NCBI GenBank assembly: GCA_037349315.1
Contig: JBAIAC010000035.1
Coordinates: forward strand, 7,702,501-7,766,500
Source of the DNA: Chelydra serpentina
Taxonomy: Eukaryota > Chordata > Testudines > Chelydridae
Length of the DNA: 64,000 bases
Direction: 5' to 3'
Below, one piece after another: positions 34,659 to 45,107 of this stretch. The notes below the pieces were generated by a model. That model saw only the letters and a list, made by a program, of their open reading frames with translations, did no database searches and was not told the DNA's origin. Every line of letters begins with the position of its first letter. Positions within the stretch are counted from its first letter, which is position 1. The translations under genes were made by a program, and so were the position numbers.

Positions 34659-34762
34659 TTATTTTTAGTTAAAGTCACAGTCAGGTTGCCAGTTTCCGTG
34701 AATTTTTGTTTATTGCCCGCGACCTGTCTGTGACTTTTACTAAAAATAACCGTGACAAAATC
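34659..34762. mobile_element. Palindromic element, TTAGTAAAAGTCAC type
   Basis: The left arm 'ttatttttagttaaagtcac' and the right arm 'gtgacttttactaaaaataa' are near-perfect reverse complements around a 40-base centre. The phrase 'ccgtgacaaaatc' marks one end; the matching left end is lost. The superfamily is uncertain. Confidence 0.6.
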
Positions 34763-34769
34763 TTAAGCT

Positions 34770-35100
34770 TAATTGTGCAGTCTGATTCCAGCTGCAGGCA
34801 GCTGCATGGCAGAAGGAGCTGATGTTTGCTAAATATCATGAGAAACATGTACCCTCCTGGTTAAGGGAGAGATTCCTGTCGAAAAACCACGTTAGATACC
34901 CTAAGGCCCTTCAGTGATAATGCACCATCAAGCCCTAGATACTATAAACACATTGTTCAGATATCTATGCAAGTCAGGGCCAGATTTCTGCCTTTGCTGC
35001 AGTTTGGGAGGCTCGAGATTCTTCCTGCTTGCAGCGAGAATTTCAATGAATAATGTGCTTCTGTTTAAAAACGCCTCTGAAAAGTTTAAATTATTTTAAG
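34770..35100. other. No gene or clear repeat recognised
   Basis: A short spacer between two inverted-repeat elements. I see only sub-threshold frames. Confidence 0.45.
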
Positions 35101-35110
35101 GCTGCTGGAC

Positions 35111-35392
35111 TAGGGTGACCAGACGTCCCGATAATTTTTGAGCATGTGTCCCGCGTCCCGACCGACGGGCCTTTTGTCCCGATTTTCAGTGGTTTTTTTT
35201 TTTTTTTTGCTCCACAGCTTCCGGTGGCAGCTCTTCCGTTTCCGGCAGCCCCAGAGAGAAGCACTCGGGAGTGCCCAGAGGATTCCGGAGGCAGAGGTGT
35301 TTTTTTTTTTTGCTCAACAGCTTTGAGCCTCTTCCGTTGTTTTTTTTTGGTGAGAAGTCCCGATTTTCGGGTCTTCTCATCTGGTCACCCTA
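35111..35392. mobile_element. hAT MITE, long TAGGGTGACCAG variant B
   Basis: A 282-bp element with TAGGGTGACCAGACG and TCTGGTCACCCTA ends, flanked by an exact 8-bp duplication, TGCTGGAC (35103-35110 and 35393-35400). It shares 'gtcccgat' blocks and T-tracts with variant A at 10789 but is longer, with an inner 'gctccacagcttccgg' segment. Confidence 0.9.
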
Positions 35393-35400
35393 TGCTGGAC

Positions 35401-36363
35401 TGTGTTAAATATTTTTTCCATGGATGTCTGAATATGAAAAGTGGACAATAGATTCATCTACATTTTCAATAGTGGGTGGAGGGGAGGGGTAGATATAAAT
35501 ATTTTATAATCTTAATCCTCTTTTCTGGGACGGGGGAGAGTGAGTATTTTGTCCCCCAAAACCACATCTCTGGGTTTTAAAAGTGAAAGTCTGCACTTTT
35601 CATTATAGAAATGGAGTCTCCCTTTTTAATTAAGTTACAATGATTTTTCACTCTTAAAACTGTCTAAAGCTATGGCAAAGGCTGACAGTCTAGGGTTAAC
35701 CTTTAATTTGTAAGAGTTATTTGTATTTGAATTCTTGTCAGCTTGGTTAATTAGAAGTAAACGTTGTCCAGGATTACTGGCACACAGCTAATTAGTTGGT
35801 TCCCTTAGAAGTAAAAAGTCTTGCTAAAATGTCAAGGGTCTTCCCTTGGGAAGCTGCAAATCTTATTGAAAATAGAACAAAGACAACCTGTGTGATTTCA
35901 GGTAAATAGGGTGATGTGCTCAAGATTTCTATTTTACATCAATGACAGCTAATAAAGAGCAAACCCAGTACAACTTAATCCTGTATGTATTTTCACACTG
36001 CTTGATTGAAACTAACCTTTTCTATTGTCTGTTAAGTCACTCCAGTCTTTGAACGGTAGGTACCAACCTATTACTCTTCTGCTTTTATACAGAACCCAGC
36101 TGGCTAAGCCTTTAAAGGGCCTCCAAAGTGGAGAGGTATGGGTAGCACCATGTTACGTTTGTGTAATCCCTGGTTAATTCGTTAGTGACCAAAAGATCTG
36201 ACTACTGTCCATTGGCTTATGTGAGATGAATTGGAGGTGACCGTCTGGTTCCCAATGGACAAATGTTCATGTCCTATTCACTGGCCATCTTAGCAAGAGA
36301 AGGCAAAGACTGAATGGGCCATGGAGATGAAGCTGCCTCCTCCCATAGAGAAATTGTGTCCTA
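35401..36363. other. No gene or clear repeat recognised
   Basis: AT-rich sequence without long frames. Nothing marks it as repeated. Confidence 0.45.
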
Positions 36364-36537
36364 TCATAGAATATCAGGGTTGGAAGGGACCTTAGGAGGT
36401 CATCTAGTCCAACCCCCTGCTCAAAGCAGGACCAATCCCCAATTTTTGCCCCAGATCCCTAAATGGCCCCCTCAAGGATTGAACTCGCAACCCTGGGTTT
36501 AGCAGGCCAACACTCAAACCACTGAGCTATCCCTCCC
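36364..36537 (-). repeat. Cry I SINE (tRNA-Lys derived), nearly complete
   Basis: Read on the minus strand the element starts with a tRNA-like head. Its A box TAGCTCAGTGG lies at 36519-36529 and its B box GAGTTCAATCC at 36476-36486, followed by a body and a CR1-like 3' tail ending in 'atattctatga' form. This order is that of the Cry I family known from hidden-necked turtles. Its 3' tail resembles CR1, whose enzyme is thought to mobilise it. It is the best taxonomic marker in the window. Confidence 0.88.
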
Positions 36538-36539
36538 CC

Positions 36540-37188
36540 CTCCAAAGCAGGGTCATGGCAGATTGACGCTGCGGCGTGGCGGAAACGTGTACCGTCGCTT
36601 CCTGTGCTGTGGCAGCTCCATGGAAAAAATTGCCCAGGATCCGGAAGTTACCTGTCATCTTTTAATAGCGCTAAATTCATGTCACCTGCTGCCTTCTTTG
36701 AGAGTTGCACTGCGCTTCCGTGAACTCCTAACTTTCCCTGGACTAATTACCTTCCCCAACGTGCTGAGTTCTAGGGGGCGATTAGGCACCATCCCGTAGA
36801 GGCATATGAACGGGTAGTTCACAGCTTGCTCTGCTGTAGGCTGAGTGGAAAGCTCATGCTCAGCGGTGGCTCTTTCTCTGCAGGGGGCTCCCGGGTGACC
36901 TATCTGTGCTTGGTAACTCTTAAAAGGAAACAAACGCGTCCAAGCAGCTGGATGCTTTATGGTTTGTGATGTTCATGAGCAAGTTGTCCTTGCGTAGTGG
37001 CTCTTTTGGACAAAACGGTAATGCCTAAGGAGAACGGAGCTTCGACTGAGGAGACGGGCCGGAAACATTTCCTTGAGACCTGCTTGCCTAAGGACTGAGG
37101 TTACTAATCAAGGTGACAAATATGTTCATGGCTCTTCCCCATCCCCATGCCCTGTCTATTTATCTTACACACTGCTACATCTTCTCTT
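36540..37188. other. No gene or clear repeat recognised
   Basis: Moderately GC-rich unique sequence. The two overlapping frames at 36563-36933 show no domain. Confidence 0.45.
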
Positions 37189-37196
37189 CCAACACA

Positions 37197-37320
37197 CAGG
37201 GTGACCAGATGTCCCAATTTTATAGGGACAGTCCTGATTTTTGGGGCTTTTTCTTATATAGGCACCTATTACCCCCCACCCTCTGTCCTGATTTTTCATA
37301 CTTGCTATCTGGTCACCCTA
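37197..37320. mobile_element. hAT MITE, short TAGGGTGACCAG family, copy 6
   Basis: A 124-bp copy with C replacing T at the first base (CAGGGTGACC) and an intact GGTCACCCTA right end. The flanks CCAACACA (37189-37196) and CAAACACA (37321-37328) match at 7 of 8 bases. Confidence 0.88.
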
Positions 37321-37329
37321 CAAACACAT

Positions 37330-39271
37330 CATCCCAGCCCCACCCATCCACTCGCCTATGAATCCATCTGCCCTCCCCAATAAATCAATCCTCCTCCCAT
37401 AAAGATCAATTCTCACACCTTGTGCTCCTGCCACACCAGTTGTTAAATTCTGGGTGCCTCCTCGCAGTCCAACAGACAGACTCCAGGCTCCCCACTCTCC
37501 CCCTAATTAATGAATTCTGCCCCCATCTCCTGCTTTGCAGGGCACTGCTGCTGCTTTACTAGCGGAGGCCTAGCTCCTTCCCCTGGTCCCCGCTCCAAAG
37601 ACAGCAGCAGCAACAGTTCCAATTACGCTCTGCTCCTGCCTCCTCTCCTCTCACAGGAGAAGTGGCACCTCTGATTTGTTCCTCTCTTTCCTCGGTGCTC
37701 TCTGTTTTCCCTCCAGAGGAGGCAGCAGCTCCACTTCCCAAGGCACCATTCCTGCTCTCCCTGGGCAGGGGGGGTGAGTCAGGTTTTCCGGCCGTGACCT
37801 CGGAACAGTCAGTGCCACCTGTGCCCATCACATTGTCCCAACAAGCTGCCATTCAACCAGCGTAGTAGACCGCTGTGTGTCACAGGATTCTGGCTGGTTC
37901 TAGCTGAAGATTTAACCCTGGCTTCGAGTCAATAAATCCTTACTCCCGAGGCTCCTGTCTCCATTCCACTTCATGCTACTGACAGACAGCAACTCGGAGC
38001 TGACTTTTCTGAGGGATGAAATTCCCACATGGATCCCACTCCGAGAGACAAGAAGAAAACAGCCATCGGAAAGGCAGCGCTCTGGGCATGCCACATGGAG
38101 GCACTGATGCAGCAAGGCAGAAGCCTGGCGTGTTTGGGTAGACCTCTGAGGAAAAATTGGATTTTTCACCTGTCAAGACCTCCCGGGGGTGAAATGAATA
38201 GGCAGGAGCCTCTTCCTCCATCCCCTGTTGTTTGTGAAGCCACAAAGGATACGTGAGTAAAAGTTCAGGATGCCACAAGAATAGAGGCCACCAGAATCTG
38301 CAATATTCTGAGTTCCTGGTTAGCCAGGGACAAGTTACTGGCACTGAATTATATTAAGCATATTTTGGGATATCAAATTTGATTTGCAAGAACACTGACC
38401 AACTTTGTATGTGCCCATCACCTTTAGAGAGATTGCATTAGCAGCTGCAGCACGTATTACCTGTATGACACCTTTTACACGATCGAATTAGCCGCCGAGT
38501 GCCCTCTAAAAGCTGAACTTTTGTTGAAGTGGCTAAATGAATGTTCAGCAAGAAAATTCAATTTTCTGGTTTTAACACTGCAGAAGAAACCATGTGACCC
38601 CTATTTCCCAGTAACGTGTTCCAAGAGAATAATGCTCACCACGTGGTACCCCTGTGCCCGTGCTAGCAGCAAACACTAACATCGAAACAGTTGGGTTAAA
38701 ACAGGGCTTTGATCTTACGAATGTGTCCACTGATGGCATTGTGGACTTTCTTGCCTGTATTTCAACACTGGTCATTGTACACTTAAAATATGTTAGACAT
38801 GAGCCCCTTGTGGCATGGAAGCCCATGTGTGGCTCACTACTGTGTGAACAGTATAGTCAGGCCTGACACACTCACCACACCACACCTCACCCACTGTTGT
38901 CATAATCTGTATCTAAAAGGTGGCATGTAAGATATCATTGGAAAACTAATAACTCACTGATCATTAACATTCTTGTATGATGCATGCGCAGGGTGCGTAA
39001 AAAAAGTTCTGAATATATTCTAGTATTATATTCTTAAAATATGTTCAGCAAGCAATGCATAAGCACAGTCTGCCTTAGACAAAGGAGTGTAGGTTTGCCT
39101 CTGCCTACATATAAGCAGTAAACAGGGTCATCAAACTAACAAGGGGAGGGGAGATTGCAGGAAATGCAACAATTTGCATTTTAGTAAACACCGGGGGAGG
39201 GGGGGAGAAAGAACATGGAGCTTCCTTCTCCACCACATCTCCTCACAGCTTGAATGAACTTTACTTTGAGG
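37330..39271. other. No gene recognised; repeat-like scrap near the right end
   Basis: A C/T-rich patch (37500-37860) gives overlapping frames on both strands without motifs. Near 38905-39090 the words 'ggcatgtaagatatcattgg' and 'actcactgatcattaac' suggest a turtle repeat, possibly an LTR, but I cannot bound it. Confidence 0.4.
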
Positions 39272-39279
39272 GGTAACCG

Positions 39280-39420
39280 CAGGCACCAGGATTTGGGGGG
39301 GTGGCATTTCGGGTCCCTTGGCAGCATTTCGGCAGCGACGCTTCGCGGTGGCAGGATCTTCGACCGCCCCGGTCTTCGGCAGCCCTCTCCTGTCCTCTTC
39401 CGTCCTTGGCACCGGTCCTG
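39280..39420. mobile_element. hAT element, CAGGAC/CAGGCACC end, short copy
   Basis: The 141-bp unit starts CAGGCACCAGG and ends GGCACCGGTCCTG. It is flanked by an exact 8-bp duplication, GGTAACCG (39272-39279 and 39421-39428). Its interior matches the element at 34130 in inverted orientation ('cggtcttcgg' against 'gaccgaagaccg'). Confidence 0.85.
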
Positions 39421-39435
39421 GGTAACCGTCTGTGA

Positions 39436-39611
39436 CAGTGGCGTAGCCAGGTTTAGAGCACAGGGGGAGCGGAGCAAAAAAAAGGCGCCGGGAGCAAAAA
39501 AAAAAAGCTCTGCTCTGGAGGCAGCATTGGAGCAAAAGGCGACGGAGCACAAAAAAGGCGCCGCTTCTGCTCAGTGGGTGTGCATCTGCTCCCCCCCCGT
39601 CTATGCTATTG
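39436..39611. mobile_element. hAT MITE, CAGTGGCGT family, copy 2
   Basis: The 176-bp unit starts CAGTGGCGTAGCC and ends TATGCTATTG, with an exact 8-bp duplication, GTCTGTGA (39428-39435 and 39612-39619). It is a shorter relative of the element at 23468. It sits only 15 bases from the preceding hAT element, and the two target duplications overlap by one base. Confidence 0.88.
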
Positions 39612-39837
39612 GTCTGTGACGGGGTGATCCAGTCACCGTAGGGATGGCACCTCCTCCTGGTCACTGGGGAATAGCTCGTGAGTTCATTGCTCCTTCCTGT
39701 GGTTATGTGCTGTCTCCCTGTCCGTCTCGCTCTCTGGTTCTGCAGCCCCTTTCTTGCTCCATGGGTCACTGATGCCTCTTTGTGACTCAGCCCTCCAGCC
39801 AGCTGACCAAATGTTAACACTTCTGCAGTAGGAGGGT

Positions 39838-40188
39838 TAGTGGGTTATAGATTGTTGTAATAAGCCATAAATCAGTCTCTTTATTGTGACAGTGGTTTTA
39901 GTGTCTAATAAATTTATGCATTTAAGCTCCTGGGCTCGTCTTTTGAAGGTGTTGTGCAGGTTTCCTTTGAGGACCATGACTGAGAGGTCAGATACAGAGT
40001 GATCATTTTGTGAAGTGTTCACCCTGTGAGTAATATGGTGTTTTTGCCTTTTATCATTTTCTTATGAGTTTATTCGAGAGTGCAGTGACTGTTGGGGCAT
40101 TTAGTGCACTGGATGAGATGCATCACATGTTGTGATAGGCACGTGTAGGGCCCATGGATCATGACAGGTGTGTTGTGGGGGGTGTTGA
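39838..40188 (-). pseudogene. GIY-YIG-like endonuclease remnant of the Penelope-like element
   Basis: The minus frame 39837-40022 contains 'NDHSVSDLSVMVLKGNLHN' and 'RRAQELKCINLLDT', matching the C-terminal part of GIY-YIG domains in Penelope-like elements. The upstream piece, with 'LIQCTKCPNSH' in another frame (about 40080-40120), resembles the zinc-binding linker and the start of the domain. It is interrupted by stops. Confidence 0.5.
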
Positions 40189-40792
40189 TCATTGTAGCAG
40201 TGGAGATAAGTCTGCAGATTTTGTATCTGTTGTTTTAGCAACATCTGGTGCTGCTTTGAGTTGTTGGCCCTGGTTTGTGCGGAGCTTGCCTCTGATGATG
40301 AGCTTGGTGAGGTCTGGGGTGGAGGAGGGTTGAAGGCCAGAAGAGGGGGGTTTGGGAAAGATTTCTTTCAGAATATGGTCCCCATCAAGTACAGGTTGTA
40401 ATTGTTTAATGATTCCCCATATGCGATACAGTGTGGGGTTGTAGGTGACAAACAGGGGTATGAGGTTGAAAGGTTTTTTTCCCTGTATTGAAGCACATTC
40501 TCTCAGGGTATTTGGGTGGCCTGTTCCAGCATCCAATCTACTTCTCTGATGGAGTGTTCTTGTTTGGTGAAGGTCGTTTTGAATGTGTTAAGGTGTTTAT
40601 CTGGGACTTTCTTCTCAGAGCATACTCTGTGGTATCTGAATGCCTGGCTGTAGATAACACATTTCTTTGCGTTTTGGGGGTGGTTGCTGGATCTGTGAAG
40701 ATAAGCGTGGTGATCTGTGGGTTTTTTTTATATATAGTTGTTGTAGGGTTCCATTGTTGAAGCCAGCAAAAATATATTACCTCGCCCATCAA
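40189..40792 (-). pseudogene. Penelope-like RT C-terminal region, broken
   Basis: Two minus frames, 40538-40792 and 40189-40536, cover this stretch. The second holds 'PLFVTYNPTLYRIWGIIKQL', then 'DGDHILKEIFPKPP', then 'LTKLIIRGKL', which follow the thumb and linker order of Penelope-like RTs (a V-T-Y-x-P motif, then I-F-x-x-P-P, then L-I-R-x-K-L). The frames are joined by a frame change. The catalytic palm lies upstream and is not present, so no activity is possible. Confidence 0.55.
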
Positions 40793-40859
40793 TAAAATAT
40801 TTTATTACTAATAAAAGATATTACCTCACCCACCTTGTCTCTCTAGTTTAGTCCTATAT

Positions 40860-41653
40860 TTTGAGTATTAGCAAAGTTTCACTCTACTTTATCCCCATAT
40901 CTATCAACCTATAGAAAAGTGACTTAACATTGACATAATCCTGGGAGGAGTTAGAAACGAAAGAAATGGGAGTAGTGGAAATGTCTCAAACCTCTTGAAA
41001 ATAGATAGCACTGTGTGGTTGGGTTAACCTTGTTGTTATGGGTTGTGTGACGGTGTAACCATAACCTTTCACTCAGGATAAATGTAAAGAAACCATAATA
41101 GCCAGGTGGCTGAAACAATAGCAGTAACACCCAAAATACAGGTACATGGGAAAGCAGTCTCCAGGGAAACTCCTTCAGCCACACGGGTCAGATCTAGAAA
41201 ATGCAGGGGTTAGGGCTTCGACGGTTGGAACTTGGACTGTCTGTGTGTGGGAGAAGTGGCCAGAAAGCCAAGCAGACAGTACCAGAAGCCCAGGTAATGT
41301 GGCCCTGAGAGAGAGAGAGCTTTTTGGGCACAGAGTGCTGGCTGGAAAGGCAAGTTTGGAGCAGCAAGCAAAGGAACTGTCTCCTCCTTTTGATACCTCC
41401 TGTGTCCAGGCTAATAGGACTTTATGGACCATCTTTCCTTGTAAATAAACAAGATTGCATCAAAGAAAATACCTGGTTCCAGTCTCAGTTTCTCTTCCTA
41501 GCCGAAACAATCCTCAAAGCCCCAAACTTTGACTAGCTGCTTAGGTTAAAGGAGGTAATGATAGTTCACAGAGTCAGAAGACCAGAGTGTGCATTAGTTG
41601 GCATTTAATGTGGGCTTCTTAAGTACTTAGCATGGTTTTACCTACAGCAGTAA
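40860..41653. other. No gene recognised
   Basis: Frames of 100 codons (41146-41448, plus) and 85 codons (41175-41432, minus) overlap each other and have no motif. The sequence looks like single-copy DNA or an unknown LTR-type repeat. Confidence 0.4.
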
Positions 41654-41661
41654 ATTTAGAT

Positions 41662-41867
41662 CAGGGTTGGCTCCAGACACCAGCAAAGGAAGCAGGTGCT
41701 TGGGGCGGCACATCTGAAGGGGCAGCATTCCGGCCATTCCTGGGGCGGCACATTTCAAGGGCGTTTTGTTTTGTTTTTGTTTTTTGCTTCGTAGCACCGG
41801 CCACTTCTATTTTTTTTTTTTTTTTTTTTTGTCGCTTGGGTTGGCAAAAAAGCTAGAGCCGGCCCTG
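41662..41867. mobile_element. hAT MITE, CAGGGTTGGCTCC end
   Basis: The 206-bp unit starts CAGGGTTGGCTCCAG and ends AGCCGGCCCTG. The flanks ATTTAGAT (41654-41661) and ATTAAGAT (41868-41875) match at 7 of 8 bases. The interior has a T-run of 21 or more, repeated 'ggggcggcaca' words and a 'tttgttttgtttttg' stretch. Confidence 0.82.
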
Positions 41868-41875
41868 ATTAAGAT

Positions 41876-42270
41876 TGCATATCCATTACCCAAACTAACT
41901 GTGAGCACTGGAGCAAAAAGAAACACACTTTTTCTTGAGCAATTTAGATGATTCTCAGCATGGAGCCGGGTACCTAATAACAATATAAGGCCCCAATCTT
42001 GCAATTTGATTTGTGCCAGTAGTGCCTACTGTGAATTATGTGCCCAAAATAACCCTGGTGATTTCTCCTTTACTTCCATTGATCAAATCTGTATCCAAAG
42101 AATTTATGTTCCACACACTTGGTTGTCAAATTGTTCTGAGGGTGAAACTTTCTTAACTGACTATGAAGCTAACTAGCTGGGATAGTGGAGATTTTCCTAG
42201 AGATTACCATGTATGGGTTCTTTCTCTCCTTCATTCAGTAACTGCTATGGAAATTCTCTTGAGTACTGCC
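41876..42270. other. No gene or clear repeat recognised
   Basis: A short AT-rich spacer between two DNA transposons. Confidence 0.45.
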
Positions 42271-42273
42271 TGA

Positions 42274-42551
42274 GGTTGTGTCTACACTACAAGTGCTACA
42301 GTGGCACAGCTGCAGTTGTGCTGTTGTAGTGTAGACACTTGCTACAGCAATGGAAGGGGTTTTTCCATCAATGTAGTAAATCCACCCCCTGAAGAGGTGG
42401 TAGCTAGGTGGATGGAAGAATTCTTCCATTAACCTAGCAGCATCTATACCTGGGCTTAAGTAGGTTTAACTGAGTCTCTCAGGGGTATGGATTTTTCACA
42501 GCCCTGAGCAATGTAGCTAGATCAACCTAAGTTTTAGTTGTAGACCAGGCC
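42274..42551. mobile_element. Harbinger-like palindrome, 278 bp
   Basis: The ends GGTTGTGTCTACACTACAAG and, reversed, GGCCTGGTCTACAACTAAAA are inverted repeats. The flanks are TGA at 42271-42273 and 42552-42554, a TNA-type duplication. The inner words 'tctcaggggtatgg' and 'gatttttcacagcc' are shared with the copies near 43.3, 45.8 and 62.2 kb. Confidence 0.72.
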
Positions 42552-42625
42552 TGAGTCAGGAGCCAGCCTTGTCCTTAATAAATATTTAACTCTGTGTATA
42601 ATTGTACTTAGCAAATACTTATTAC

Positions 42626-42858
42626 CATAGGAGCCAACTTCTGTTGGCTCCGCTGGGTGCGTCGGGGGTGGGGCCCCGCAACGTCGCCTGGCGTCGCGGG
42701 GCGGGGCCCCGCAACATCGGCCGGCGTTGCGGGGCGAAGGTAAGTGCTCCGGTAACGGGCGCGGGGCTGGCGGGAAGCTGCCGGTGGGTGCTGAGCACCC
42801 ACCAATTTTTCCCCGTGGGTGCTCCAGCCCCGGAGTACCCATGGAGTCGGCGCCTATG
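42626..42858. mobile_element. hAT-like element with CATAGGAGCC ends, GC-rich core
   Basis: The ends CATAGGAGCC and GGCGCCTATG are inverted repeats. An exact 8-bp duplication, CTTATTAC, lies at 42618-42625 and 42859-42866, so it is hAT-like although its ends differ from the CAGGG type. The core is more than 70% GC by eye and holds a direct duplication of about 34 bp (about 42670-42703 and 42704-42737). A hairpin 'ggtgggtgctgagcaccc' follows. Confidence 0.82.
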
Positions 42859-43020
42859 CTTATTACCATATATGTAGAGACATATTGTTTGGAGTTATTC
42901 TTTAGTTTCCAAGTGAATATAGATCATTAGTCTGCACAAAATAGACATTATAGTGTTCTCCATTTTCTTTCAGTTATTAAAACTTTGATTTCTCATTATT
43001 TGCCGGTTTAGTAAAGTGCT

Positions 43021-43050
43021 TATTATTATTATTATTTATTATTTATTTAA
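43021..43050 (+). repeat. (TTA)n microsatellite
   Basis: A run of TTA/TTTA units lies just after the 'agtgcttattatt' phrase. It is a simple repeat only. Confidence 0.8.
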
Positions 43051-43233
43051 CACCAGCTTCCAAAGAGGACTAATCAGCAAAGCATTTTGGATTCTAGGCT
43101 TTCAGGGAAAAACATGTCTAATGATGGTGATTATTTTCCAACAATAGTTTGCAAAACCTACCAATACTTGCTTGGTTTCCTTTACATTCTTCCTAGCCTT
43201 TAAATTCTTCCTGAGAAGAGAGTTTTTGAATGA

Positions 43234-43460
43234 GGGCATGTCCATACTACATATAGTGGCACATCTGTGATGCTGCAGCTGTAGCATCATAGACTGTAGA
43301 TGCTTCTACACCTCTAGGTTGACAGAACAGTCCTTCTGTTGACCTAGACATGTTTACCCTGGGAGTTAGCTTGACCTAACTACAGTGCTCAGGGCATGAT
43401 ATTTTTTACAGCCCATAACAACTTAGCTAGGTCCATCTAATTTTTAAGCGTAGACCATGC
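43234..43460. mobile_element. Harbinger-like palindrome
   Basis: The left end GGGCATGTCCATACTAC follows TGA (43231-43233), and the right end 'gtagaccatgc' precedes TTA (43461-43463). The inner 'gctcagggcatg' and 'acttagctaggtcc' are family words. Confidence 0.62.
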
Positions 43461-43469
43461 TTAAGTCTT

Positions 43470-44750
43470 GTTTGGGTCTGATGCTGTATAAAGAATATGG
43501 CCATGTGAATGACATCAGCCTTTCCATGCTTATTTTATTTTATCTTAACTCACTATGGAGTTAAATATTTCTCCCAAACTGTGAAGTAATGTTTATAAGG
43601 AACTGGCATGTCAGATTTAAACATATGATACATTTTCAATTTGTTTTTATTATTCTTTATTGCCTATTTGAGTTTTATAGAATGAAATTACAGCTCTTTA
43701 GGTGAGCAGTTATTGATTTACCTGATGATTTTGAAATGCTGACTGTACTTTTTTCTTTAAAAAAAAATTACCTATGTATGTGTTGAAACCACTCCATACC
43801 ATTAAACAATCATAGCTGATTTTCAGCTCTTCCGGGAATCTTTCTTAACAGCAGAAATATTGTAGCTCCTGATAAAAATGAAGGCTGGATTACATTAACA
43901 TGAATATTTTAAGCTTTTATATTTGTATCTGAGCTGAAATTCACAAACATTTTCAGTTACACTGGTCAGAAAACAAAATTTAAAAAACCCCAAACTTTAT
44001 CAATAGTATTTTCCCATCTTTTAATGAAAAACACCTTCAGTTGAAATATTCTGAGCAGCACTAGGATGGCTCAGTATATATTCTACATCTGAACTGGAAG
44101 GAGGGCAAGGACCTACCTAAATCTAGATAAGGAAAGAGCTTCTTGACTTTGTATAGTTGATTTATTACTCATCAAGTTAGATGTTGATGTTAGCACAGAC
44201 TGATTTTCCTATACAACTATTTGATTTGTAATGCTTTCCAGCTGACCTGGCCTAAGGCTTATCAAAACATTCCAGTCCACGTAACTGCAAATATCTTTCT
44301 CTAAGTTGCCCTGGGCAAGTACTCAACCTCCATTTATAGTCTTTGATACATCTGTTATTGCATGCAGAAAAGCAGAGATTTCTATCAAAGAGAACACCTC
44401 ATTGTTCTGGTAGACTAGGAGTTTGTAATGTTTTCTTCATTCAGGGCTTGGATCTACTGGAACATCATGTTGCAATCATCCTCCTGTGTTTGCTGACCTT
44501 TCACTAAACTCTGCTTTTGCTCTAGTATCCAGTGTTAAATCTCAGACTACTAGGGCCAATTTTTTAAAGGGGCCTCAACCTAATCTCTAATTATGTGACA
44601 TCAGTTTTGTGTTAGTCAGTCACAGGAACAAGTGATAACATTTAGGCTTTTACTGCCTGAATTGTAGTGCAATTAAATGTCTAAATGCTGTAATTTGTGC
44701 CTGCAGTTTTGCACCTGGAACTAATTGTAGGCACAAAGTGAGAAGCCGTT
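43470..44750. other. No gene or clear repeat recognised
   Basis: AT-rich sequence without frames of note. It is likely single-copy. Confidence 0.45.
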
Positions 44751-44756
44751 TAAAAA

Positions 44757-44893
44757 ATTAGGCCCAAATTTTCAAAAGTGCCCTCTAACTTTGCATGCTT
44801 AATTTTTGGGCACTACAATCTGGCAAACCTGGTTAGGCATCCAAAAACTGATGTGCTCAAAGTCAGAGGACGCTTTTGAAAAAGGGAGCCTTA
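44757..44893. mobile_element. Palindromic element related to 13135-13277
   Basis: The left arm 'aattttcaaaagtgccctct' and the right arm 'agaggacgcttttgaaaaag' are approximate reverse complements. The distance and words match the palindrome near 13.2 kb. No target duplication is certain. Confidence 0.55.
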
Positions 44894-45107
44894 GCCAGTG
44901 ATCTCCAATGCTGTCGGCTATCCTATCTCATGCTGCTGCCTTCAAAACTGTTAGGGTCAGACAGACAGTAGGCCACCTTCCTTGTTCCTGGCAGGTAAAT
45001 TGAGTTCTATTATCTGTAATTCAAGAGTTTAAGAATTGGCGTTGTCCCTCTGTGGCAGAGTGAACTCGGGACAGAGACAAAAGCGGCCTTCAGGAAATAC
45101 TCTAGCG

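Larger units (their letters stand above)
39838..40850 (-). mobile_element. Penelope-like element (Neptune-type), decayed 3' part
   Basis: On the minus strand a C-terminal reverse transcriptase stretch (40189-40792) is followed by a GIY-YIG-like endonuclease remnant (39838-40190), the order found in Penelope-like elements. On the upstream side (40800-40850) lies 'ctcacccaccttgtctctct', repeated near 34030, which could be part of a terminal repeat. There are several stops and frame changes. Confidence 0.58.

Noticed and set aside
39131..39820. 229-codon minus frame, the longest outside retroelements
   Set aside because: Most of it is read through two non-coding hAT elements (39280-39420 and 39436-39611), so it is accidental.
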